Assembly: GCA_031289995.1 (NCBI GenBank)
Contig: JAITOI010000192.1
Location: 1 to 5,076 of the forward strand
DNA: 5,076 bases
Source of the DNA: Prevotellaceae bacterium
GTDB taxonomy: Bacteria > Bacteroidota > Bacteroidia > Bacteroidales > UBA932
Direction: 5' to 3'
The first letter of the stretch is position 1. Every line of letters starts with the position of its first letter. Below are positions 1-5,076 of the stretch, one piece after another. The notes beneath the pieces were generated by a model. That model ran no database searches. It was not told the origin of the DNA and saw only the letters and a program-made list of their open reading frames with translations. A program made the translations under genes and the position numbers.

Positions 1-80
1 AATGAGGTTTCCGTGCCGCTGTCCAACCCATTGCAAAACCTTATTTCTCTAAGGCAACCTTAGTAGCCAACGATACCGTT

Positions 81-150
81 AGCGTCTTTGCGCACGGAGC
101 ACAGGCCTTGTTCGTGGCACGCCCTGCACCCGTGCGCCATGCAGAACGCT
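81..150. repeat. Imperfect palindromic repeat, left edge
   Basis: The two ends of this stretch are inverted copies of one motif. AGCGT (81-85) pairs with ACGCT (146-150), and GCGCACGG (90-97) pairs exactly with CCGTGCGC (130-137). Partial pairing continues inward between ACAGGCC (101-107) and the GCCCTGCA around 121-128. The same motif occurs at the right edge of the window from 5038, so this belongs to a dispersed family and is not a one-off hairpin. No gene is convincing here: frame 3 is open from 6 to 164 but has no start codon and follows a stop at 3-5. The arms are seen directly; the interpretation as an interspersed palindromic element is inference. Confidence 0.6.
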
Positions 151-162
151 CGAAAAATCAAT

Positions 163-420
163 AAATCCAAGCCCTTTTCCCCCAAAAAACCAAAGCATTA
201 TTTAACCCAAAGCCTATAGTTTAACAAAAATCCAAGCACATTTATTAAAAAATCCAAGCCATTTTCACCAAAAACCTAAGCCATTTTCACCAAAAACCAA
301 AAAACCATCCACCAAAACCCCAAAAACCATCTCTACAAATCCAAAAAATAATTTACCCAATTACAAAGTAAAAAACATCCATTTACTAAGGAGCAATTAC
401 TAATTTACTAAGGAGCAATT
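163..420. repeat. Degenerate ~22-bp tandem repeat array, G-poor
   Basis: About a dozen units can be laid out at 163, 187, 209, 228, 250, 272, 294, 316, 338, 360, 381 and 403. From 228 to 360 the step is exactly 22. The clearest unit begins AAATCCAAGCCATTTTCACC (250-269). The pair at 256-276 and 278-298 is identical over 21 nt, and 381-398 is identical to 403-420 over 18 nt. The other units drift but keep the AAA-CC-AA opening. A hand count for 163-380 gives about 63 C and 8 G on the plus strand. All frames are broken by stops, so it is not a coding repeat. There is no palindromic unit and there are no unique spacers, so it is not a CRISPR array. Function is unknown; regularly spaced A-tracts could bend DNA. 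Confidence 0.75.
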
Positions 421-446
421 GCCCACAATCCAGCAGCATTTTCCAC

Positions 447-482
447 AAAAAAACAGGCCATCTTTTCTTCAAAAGATGACCT
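447..482 (-). terminator. Intrinsic terminator of the HU-like gene
   Basis: Read on the minus strand, this is a 12-bp stem (482-471 with 466-455) containing one G-U wobble, closed by a GAAG tetraloop. It is followed by one G and then seven T (453-447). It lies 39 nt after the stop codon of the HU-like gene, the expected place for a rho-independent terminator. The plus strand can form the same stem but has no T-run after it, so termination is directed to the minus strand. Confidence 0.9.
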
Positions 483-521
483 ATTTTCCAAAAGCAACCT
501 TACTTTTCTTCATGCCATGCG

Positions 522-902
522 CTACAGCTTTTCAAATTTCAGGTTGTTGAGCAATTCCTTCAGGTCGGCACCCGGACGGAAAGCGACTTTCTTCGCCCGA
601 ATTAGCGAGGCGTTGCACTTCTCCGCTGTCTCAGCGCCATCGCTACCGATGCGTATCTGAAACGAGCCGAAGTCGCCCAAGCGCACAATCTTGCCCTCGG
701 CAAGCTGCTCGGCGAGCGTTTGCGTTAGCCCTTCGAGCACTGCCACGGTGTCGGCTTGGTTTACGGTGCTACGCTGGGTTATCTGCTTGCCCAGCGCCTT
801 GAGGGTTACTACGCCGGTGCTTTTCGCGCTGACGTACCACTTTTTGGGTTCCGCTGGTTTCAGCGGATTGCCTTTCTCCGATACCACATACTTCACTGCC
901 AT
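522..902 (-). CDS. HU-family DNA-binding protein (Bacteroidetes long type)
   Basis: This encodes a 126-residue basic protein of the HU/IHF superfamily, in the longer form common in Bacteroidales rather than the ~90-residue classical HU. The N-terminal ~30 residues (MAVKYVVSEKGNP and following) form the extra beta segment of this group. Helices of the HU dimer fold follow (TLKALGKQI at 33-41; TVNQADTVAVLEGLTQTLAE at 46-65). Then comes the hallmark KIVRLGDFGSFQIRI (71-85), equivalent to the HU segment leading into the DNA-binding arms, and the C-terminal tail VAFRPGADLKELLNNLKFEKL (106-126), which is strongly conserved in this group. It probably binds DNA non-specifically or with structure preference as a nucleoid protein; a specific role cannot be read from sequence. 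The ATG at 902 gives the usual family N-terminus. It is preceded by an A-rich stretch without Shine-Dalgarno, as is normal in the phylum. It is transcribed alone, with its own promoter and terminator. Confidence 0.93.
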   Translation of the reverse strand: MAVKYVVSEKGNPLKPAEPKKWYVSAKSTGVVTLKALGKQITQRSTVNQADTVAVLEGLTQTLAEQLAEGKIVRLGDFGSFQIRIGSDGAETAEKCNASLIRAKKVAFRPGADLKELLNNLKFEKL

Positions 903-1025
903 GATTTCGTTTTTTAGGGGTTAATAAAAAAAATTCAGCATTTAAATTCTCCAAATTTCATGCACCTCAAACGCAGATGGGCGTTAGCTTTCAGCGATTT
1001 TGTCCAGCGCTTGCTCCGCGTTTTT
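903..1025 (-). promoter_or_regulatory. Long leader of the HU-like gene with possible 5' hairpin
   Basis: If transcription starts about 7 nt after the -7 box, the HU-like mRNA has a leader of roughly 120 nt, against about 20 nt for the other two genes here. Near its 5' end AAACGC (1023-1018) can pair with GCGTTT (974-969), enclosing a smaller AGCG/CGCT stem (around 1009-1006 with 990-987). The last 40 nt before the ATG are unstructured and A/T-rich. The pairings are seen in the sequence; any regulatory role, such as autoregulation, is inference. Confidence 0.35.
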
Positions 1026-1031
1026 CGGCTG

Positions 1032-1062
1032 CAAAGGTACAACAAAAATTTGATAGTGCAAC
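1032..1062 (-). promoter_or_regulatory. Bacteroidetes-type promoter of the HU-like gene
   Basis: On the minus strand GTTG (1062-1059) is followed after 19 nt by TACCTTTG (1039-1032). This fits the phylum's housekeeping consensus of TTTG, 19-21 nt, TAnnTTTG. It is the best promoter match in the window. It lies 130 nt upstream of the HU-like ATG and downstream of the preceding minus-strand gene, so the HU-like gene is expressed independently. Confidence 0.8.
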
Positions 1063-1070
1063 ATTTCTTG

Positions 1071-1105
1071 AAAAATATTTTTTTATAGCGTCAGCCGGAG
1101 CCGAC
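1071..1105 (-). terminator. Weak terminator candidate after the NuoEF-like gene
   Basis: On the minus strand GTCGGC (1105-1100) pairs with GCTGAC (1095-1090), a 6-bp stem with one G-T wobble and a four-base TCCG loop. It is followed by AT-rich DNA, but the T-run (1075-1071) comes about 14 nt later rather than directly after the stem. It lies 65 nt past the stop codon. The position is right but the structure is below standard, so this is a low-confidence call. Confidence 0.3.
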
Positions 1106-1169
1106 CATTTTCTCTGCTTCATCTTGTAACTAACTAAGCATCAAGTCCGTAATTCGCACGTTGTAGCTC

Positions 1170-3545
1170 CTAATTATTTTTCGGCACCCGCCGAATGGCA
1201 TCGTAGCTACACTCCTCGATGCACAGCCCGCACTGCACGCAGGTGCTGGTGTTGATGGTGTGCAGCTCGTAGGGCGTGTAGGGAATGGCGTCCACGGGGC
1301 AGGCCTTTGCGCACTTGGTGCAGCCGATGCAGTCGGTCGTAATTTCGTACTTCACCAGGGCGTTGCACACGCCGGTGGCGCAGCGTCCGCGGATGTGCTC
1401 CTCGTACTCGTGGCGGAAGTATTTGAGCGTGGTGAGCACTGGGTTGGGCGCCGTTTTGCCCAACCCGCACATGGACGATTTTTTGACGTTTATGGCCAGC
1501 TCTTCGAGGCGGTCGATGTCGCTCATCTCGCCTTTGCCGCTGCAAATTTTGTTGAGCAAGTCGAGCATCCGTCGCGTGCCGACGCGGCAAAACGTGCACT
1601 TGCCGCAGCTCTGGTCGCAGGTGAAGCTCAGGAAATATCGCGCCACATCGACCATGCAGTCCTCCTCGCTGAGCGCAACCAGGCCGCCAGATCCCATCAT
1701 CGCGCCCACCTTGGTGAGGGCGTCGAAATCGACGGGTAAGTTGCACAGCTCGGCCGGAATGCATCCACCCGACGGGCCACCAATTTGCACGGCCTTGAGC
1801 TTTTTTCCGCCCTCTACGCCGCCTCCAATTTCCTCCACAATTTGGTTCAGCGTGATGCCCATCGGCACCTCAATCAGCCCGCCGTGGCGCACCTTTCCGG
1901 CGAGCGCAAAAACCTTGGTGCCTTTGCTGGTGGGCGTTCCCACGAGTGCGTAGTGCTCGGCGCCGCGCCGCAGGATGTAGGGAATTTGGCTCAGCGTTTC
2001 CACGTTGTTGACCAGCGTTGGTTGGCCAAAAAGGCCGCACTCGGCGGGGTAGGGAGGCCGCTGTTTTGGGAAGCCTCGGCTGCCCTCGATGCTCGCAATG
2101 AGCGCTGTTTCTTCGCCGCACACGAAGGCTCCTGCGCCCTCGAAAACGCTCAGCTGGAGCGAAAAATCGGAGCCAAAAATGTGCCCGCCAATCATCCCTC
2201 GCTCGCGGCACAGGGCAATGGCTGCGCGGATGCGGGACACCGCCAGCGGGTACTCTGCGCGGATGTAAAAAATGCCCTGGCTGGCGCCCACGGCGTAGGC
2301 GGCAATCAGCATTCCCTCGATGACGCGAAAGGGGTACGACTCCAGCATCATGCGGTCCATGAACGCGCCAGGGTCGCCCTCGTCGCCGTTGCAGATGATG
2401 TAGGACGACGGCGAGTTTTTGACCAAGCCCCACTTTCTTCCTGTCGTAAATCCGCCACCTCCGCGCCCTCGCAGGCCGCTTCGCAGCACCTCGTCGGCGA
2501 CGTTTTCGCGCGGCATCGAGAGCGCCTTGCGGAGGCCATCAAAGCCTTGGTGCGAAAGGTACTCATCGATGTTGAGCGGGGTCAGCAGGCCGTAGCCCTC
2601 GGTGGAGATGTGGCGCTGGTTTTGCAGGAAATTATTGATGAGCGAGGTGCGCTCGTGCTCCGATTTCCACACCACGTTGTCCCAGGTGAGGTCGGTGTGA
2701 AGGATGTCGATGTTGCCCAGCAGCGCGTTGTGCCATCGGCGGAAGCGGCTCGCGGGCTTGAAGTGGCGGTGCAGAATTTCCTTGATTTCGTTGGCCTTCA
2801 CGTTGGGGTATCGCACCACCTGTCCGGTGGGCATCGCGACGTCGATGAGCGGCACTTTGTTGCACACACCGACGCATCCCACGGGCTTAATCCGAACGCT
2901 GATGCCGAGCTGCGAGGAGGCTTCTTGCAGCTCGCGGTAGATGTCCGCCGAGCCGCTCGCCATGCAGCACGAGCCCATGCCCAGCCTCACCTCGCCTGCT
3001 GCTTCGATGGCGCTACCGTCGGCCTTGCTGCTGGTGTTGGAGCTCTGCGTTTCGAGGAAATCGCTCACCACCTCGTCCACCTTTCCGGGCATAACGTGGC
3101 CGTAAATTTTCTCGTCGATTTGCACCACTGGCGCAAGGGTGCAGCAGCCGAGGCAGGCGATTTTTTCGACCGAAAACAGGCGGTCGTCCGTCGTTACGCT
3201 GCCCTCCTTGATGCTCAGCTGGCGGATGAAAGCGTCGTACACATTGGCCGCGCCCTTCACGTGGCAGGCCGTACCGGTGCACACTTTGATGAGGTGTTTG
3301 CCGAGCGGCACGTGGCGAAATTGGGAGTAAAAGGTGGACACGCTGATGAGCTGCGCACGGTCGATTTCGGTGCCCTCGTACACCCGCTCAATGGCCTCGC
3401 TTGGGAGGTATCCGAACTCCGCTTGAATGGCCTGCAGCAGCGGAATGATGACAGCTCGCGACTGCCCCACCGAGGCGATTATGTCGTCGGTTTTGGTGCC
3501 AATCGCGGGGCGATTGTCGGCAGCGTCAGCGCAGGTGCAGGGCAT
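1170..3545 (-). CDS. Fused NuoE/NuoF-type NADH oxidoreductase (HydC-HydB-like)
   Basis: This encodes a 791-residue cytoplasmic flavo-iron-sulfur protein that should oxidise or reduce NAD(H) through FMN and pass electrons along Fe-S clusters. Residues 20-165 are a NuoE/HydC-like thioredoxin-fold module with [2Fe-2S] ligands C89, C94, C131 and C135. A Ser/Ala-rich linker (about 167-185) joins it to a second thioredoxin-like domain (186-262; C193, C194, C224, C228). The NuoF core follows: GLRGRGGGGFTTGRKW (357-372) for FMN/NADH, NGDEGDPGAF (386-395), GAFVCGEETAL (472-482), then an SLBB region (about 540-600) and the N3-type [4Fe-4S] ligands C647, C650, C653 and C693. The end is a 2x[4Fe-4S] ferredoxin (C739/742/745/749 and C769/772/775/779). 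That tail and the second thioredoxin domain point to HydB/HndC rather than complex I NuoF. The start is placed at the ATG at 3545. An in-frame ATG at 3629 would add 28 residues but lies upstream of the promoter. No hydA or other partner gene adjoins it, so the electron acceptor is unknown. Confidence 0.92.
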   Translation of the reverse strand: MPCTCADAADNRPAIGTKTDDIIASVGQSRAVIIPLLQAIQAEFGYLPSEAIERVYEGTEIDRAQLISVSTFYSQFRHVPLGKHLIKVCTGTACHVKGAANVYDAFIRQLSIKEGSVTTDDRLFSVEKIACLGCCTLAPVVQIDEKIYGHVMPGKVDEVVSDFLETQSSNTSSKADGSAIEAAGEVRLGMGSCCMASGSADIYRELQEASSQLGISVRIKPVGCVGVCNKVPLIDVAMPTGQVVRYPNVKANEIKEILHRHFKPASRFRRWHNALLGNIDILHTDLTWDNVVWKSEHERTSLINNFLQNQRHISTEGYGLLTPLNIDEYLSHQGFDGLRKALSMPRENVADEVLRSGLRGRGGGGFTTGRKWGLVKNSPSSYIICNGDEGDPGAFMDRMMLESYPFRVIEGMLIAAYAVGASQGIFYIRAEYPLAVSRIRAAIALCRERGMIGGHIFGSDFSLQLSVFEGAGAFVCGEETALIASIEGSRGFPKQRPPYPAECGLFGQPTLVNNVETLSQIPYILRRGAEHYALVGTPTSKGTKVFALAGKVRHGGLIEVPMGITLNQIVEEIGGGVEGGKKLKAVQIGGPSGGCIPAELCNLPVDFDALTKVGAMMGSGGLVALSEEDCMVDVARYFLSFTCDQSCGKCTFCRVGTRRMLDLLNKICSGKGEMSDIDRLEELAINVKKSSMCGLGKTAPNPVLTTLKYFRHEYEEHIRGRCATGVCNALVKYEITTDCIGCTKCAKACPVDAIPYTPYELHTINTSTCVQCGLCIEECSYDAIRRVPKNN

Positions 3546-3571
3546 AGAAAAAGGGGTTTGAAAAAACGGTG

Positions 3572-3602
3572 CAAAGGTACGAATAAATTGAAGAATAAAA
3601 AC
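3572..3602 (-). promoter_or_regulatory. Promoter of the fused NuoEF-like gene
   Basis: The minus strand has TACCTTTG (3579-3572), a perfect TAnnTTTG -7 box, 26 nt before the ATG at 3545. The -33 element is weak: GTTT (3602-3599) at a 19-nt spacing is the best candidate. It predicts a leader of about 20 nt without Shine-Dalgarno. The box lies inside the reading frame that would start at 3629, which argues against that longer start. Confidence 0.7.
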
Positions 3603-3620
3603 CGAAAATTTGTACCTTTG
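3587..3620 (+). promoter_or_regulatory. Promoter of murF
   Basis: TACCTTTG (3613-3620) is a perfect -7 box 24 nt before the murF ATG. ATTG (3587-3590) could be the -33 element, though the 22-nt gap is slightly long. It is divergent from, and overlaps by about 16 bp, the promoter of the minus-strand gene. Simultaneous polymerase binding at both is therefore unlikely. Confidence 0.7.
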
Positions 3621-3644
3621 CGCCGCCAAAAAAAATCAAGCACG

Positions 3645-4934
3645 ATGACCAGCATACCCCAGCTCTACCAGCAATTTTTAGCCTGCACGGGCGCCTGCAC
3701 CGATAGCCGAAAGGTGTTGCCCAACAGCATGTTTTTTGCCCTTCGAGGCGAGCAGTTCAACGGCAACACCTTTGCCCTGCAAGCGCTGCAGCAGGGCGCT
3801 GCATGGGCTGTGGTGGACGAGGACGTGGACGCTGGCGAGGCGCGCTGCATCAGGGTTCCGAGCGTGCTGCAGGTCTTGCAGGACCTGGCCGCGCTGCACC
3901 GCCGCGAGCTCAACATTCCCATCGTTGCCATCACCGGAACCAACGGCAAAACAACCACCAAAGAGCTTGCCTCGGCAGTGCTCGCGCGCAAGCTTCGCGT
4001 GGCCTCCACGCAGGGCAACCTGAACAACCACATTGGCGTGCCGCTCACCTTGCTGGGCATGGACGCGAGCGTGCAGCTGGGCGTGGTCGAAATGGGCGCA
4101 AACCATCCGCTCGAAATCGCCGCGCTCTGCCGCATAGCGCAGCCTAACGCAGGCCTCATCACCAACGTGGGCGTGGCTCACCTCGAAGGCTTCGGCTCGC
4201 TCGACGGCGTCAAAAAAACGAAGGGCGAGCTGTACGATTACCTCGCGCAGCACGGCGGCACAGCCTTCTGCAACAGCGACAGCAGCGACTTGTTGCAGAT
4301 GCTACGCGCGAGTGGCGTGCAGCAGGTGGTGAGCTACGGCTTGCGCGAGTGCGGCGTGCAGGTGGACGGCAGCCCAAGCAGCAGCCCGTTTTTGCGCCTT
4401 CAAATGGGCAACGGCGAGGCTTGGCAAACGCAGCTGGTGGGAAGCTACAACGCCGCCAACGTGCTTGCCGCAATCGCTCTTGGTCGCTACTACGGCGTGG
4501 CCGAAGCCGACATCCGCCACGCGGTGGAAAATTACGCGCCGCAAAACAACCGCTCGCAGCTGCTGCAAACGCCCGCCAACACTATCATTGTGGACGCTTA
4601 CAACGCCAACCCGTCGAGCATGGAGGCATCCATCGCCAGCTTTGTGCAGCTGAAAGCCGACAACAAATTTCTCATTCTTGGCGACATGCTGGAGCTGGGC
4701 GAAAGCTCGCTAAGCGAGCACCGGCGCGTGGTGCAGCAGCTGCAGCATCATCACCTGCACGATGCGATGCTGGTGGGCGAGCAGTTCAGCCAAGTCGCCA
4801 GCCCGCACTACGCCACGTTTGCGGACGTTGATGCGCTGAATCGCCATCTTGCTGAGCACCGTATTGCTGGAAGGGTGATACTGATTAAGGGCTCGCATGG
4901 GGTGCACTTGGAGAGGGTGGTGGAGGGGCTTTGA
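3645..4934 (+). CDS. murF: UDP-MurNAc-tripeptide:D-Ala-D-Ala ligase MurF
   Basis: This 429-residue cytoplasmic Mur ligase (usual length about 430-460) uses ATP to add D-Ala-D-Ala to UDP-MurNAc-tripeptide, completing the pentapeptide precursor of peptidoglycan. The N-terminal substrate domain has the MurE/MurF signature DSRKVLPNSMFFALRG (20-35). The central ATPase domain has the P-loop GTNGKTTTKE (98-107), then STQGNLNNHIGVPLTLL (121-137), EMGANHPLEI (149-158), and NVGVAHLEGFGS (174-185) with KGEL (193-196). The C-terminal domain carries DAYNANPSSM (317-326), LGDMLELG (345-352) and KGSHGVHLERVV (415-426). DAYNANP separates MurF from MurC, MurD and MurE. The ATG at 3645 fits the family N-terminus and lies 24 nt after the promoter box. 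The frame stays open far upstream (from 1785), but that part is antisense to the neighbouring gene. It stands alone here, outside any mur/fts cluster. Confidence 0.96.
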   Translation: MTSIPQLYQQFLACTGACTDSRKVLPNSMFFALRGEQFNGNTFALQALQQGAAWAVVDEDVDAGEARCIRVPSVLQVLQDLAALHRRELNIPIVAITGTNGKTTTKELASAVLARKLRVASTQGNLNNHIGVPLTLLGMDASVQLGVVEMGANHPLEIAALCRIAQPNAGLITNVGVAHLEGFGSLDGVKKTKGELYDYLAQHGGTAFCNSDSSDLLQMLRASGVQQVVSYGLRECGVQVDGSPSSSPFLRLQMGNGEAWQTQLVGSYNAANVLAAIALGRYYGVAEADIRHAVENYAPQNNRSQLLQTPANTIIVDAYNANPSSMEASIASFVQLKADNKFLILGDMLELGESSLSEHRRVVQQLQHHHLHDAMLVGEQFSQVASPHYATFADVDALNRHLAEHRIAGRVILIKGSHGVHLERVVEGL

Positions 4935-4948
4935 GGGATTGTGACGGT

Positions 4949-4998
4949 GCTCTGCTCAATTTATGGTAGAGCCTTTATTTACGGCTAAATCTTTTTTT
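4949..4998 (+). terminator. Weak terminator candidate after murF
   Basis: GCTCT (4949-4953) can pair with AGAGC (4968-4972) across a 14-nt loop. An alternative is AGCC (4970-4973) with GGCT (4983-4986), followed by AAATC and seven T (4992-4998). The second form has the better T-run but only a 4-bp stem. The place, 15-65 nt after the stop, is right for murF termination, but neither hairpin is strong. Confidence 0.35.
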
Positions 4999-5004
4999 GA
5001 GATG

Positions 5005-5076
5005 CTATTCACGACGGAGGTATGGATAACATGTCCAAGCGTCTTGCCGTGCGCACGGGTATAGGTCGTGCCCCGA
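5005..5076 (-). repeat. Palindromic repeat copy, right edge, cut by window end
   Basis: From 5038 the plus strand reads AGCGTCTTGCCGTGCGCACG and onward, matching the left-edge element. The core CCGTGCGCACGG (5047-5058) is a perfect 12-bp palindrome. Compared with 150-117 on the minus strand, it shares AGCGT, GCGCACGGGT and the CGTGCC that follows. On the minus strand a frame is open from the window end to a TAG at 5007-5005 and would read DLYPCARQDAWTC in its middle. The left element translated in the matching frame (118-150, plus) gives a related HALHPCAMQNA. This could be the end of a gene entering from the right, or a noncoding repeat that happens to be open. I favour the repeat. Confidence 0.5.

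Noticed and set aside
60..140. Minus-strand small frame starting MAHGCRACHEQGLCSV with several cysteines
   Set aside because: It lies wholly inside the palindromic repeat, has no promoter or ribosome site, and its cysteines follow from the repeat sequence; no independent support for translation.
6..164. Plus-strand open frame of 52 codons ending in TAA at 162-164, possibly a gene tail from the left
   Set aside because: A stop at 3-5 precedes it in the same frame, it has no ATG, and it is made largely of the palindromic repeat.
163..420. Possible CRISPR array because of regular short repeats
   Set aside because: The 22-bp units are contiguous and decayed, with no unique spacers, no palindromic repeat unit and no cas genes.
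935..961. Eight-codon upstream frame (MKFGEFKC) in the HU-like leader
   Set aside because: Too short and A/T-rich to separate from chance; no conservation data.
1260..1953. Two long plus-strand frames opposite the NuoEF-like gene
   Set aside because: They are antisense shadows of a strongly conserved gene, have low-complexity Ala/Arg/Val-rich translations and no family motifs.
1207..2433. Minus-strand alternative frames within the NuoEF-like gene, rich in Arg, His and Ala
   Set aside because: Composition is typical of out-of-frame reading of GC-rich coding DNA, and the main frame carries all known motifs.
1170..3545. Reading the large gene as complex I NuoE plus NuoF
   Set aside because: The second thioredoxin-like domain and the C-terminal 2x[4Fe-4S] ferredoxin are HydB/HndC traits, and no other nuo genes are adjacent.
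3665..4253. Minus-strand frames of 166 and 191 codons opposite murF
   Set aside because: They overlap the conserved ATP-binding core of murF; their translations show no recognisable domain.

Overview
The window looks like chromosomal DNA from a Bacteroidota (Bacteroidetes) bacterium. Three TACCTTTG boxes, matching the TAnnTTTG -7 element of that phylum, sit in front of the three genes. None of the genes has a recognisable Shine-Dalgarno sequence, and the small HU-like protein is of a type typical of Bacteroidales. Coding DNA is fairly GC-rich, while the intergenic DNA is strongly AT-rich.

Layout from left to right. Positions 1-162 hold no convincing gene but contain an imperfect palindromic repeat (about 81-150). 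Positions 163-420 are a G-poor, degenerate tandem array with a period of about 22 bp. A clear intrinsic terminator (447-482) follows, serving the minus-strand HU-like gene (522-902), which has a near-consensus promoter at 1032-1062 and a leader of about 120 nt. Next, also on the minus strand, is a 791-residue fused NADH-dehydrogenase-type flavoprotein (1170-3545). It joins a NuoE/HydC-like [2Fe-2S] module to a NuoF/HydB-like module that ends in a two-cluster ferredoxin domain. A 99-bp divergent intergenic region with overlapping promoters separates it from murF on the plus strand (3645-4934), which encodes the last cytoplasmic ligase making the peptidoglycan stem peptide. The right edge (about 5005-5076) carries another copy of the palindromic motif seen at the left edge.

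The three genes appear to be separate transcription units with unrelated roles: nucleoid or DNA binding, anaerobic NADH/ferredoxin-type electron transfer, and cell-wall synthesis. The catalytic partner of the NADH-oxidising protein (for example an [FeFe]-hydrogenase HydA) is not in the window.

The least ordinary items are the 22-bp period array, the edge repeat family and the fused HydC-HydB architecture. No complete novel multi-gene system is visible here.
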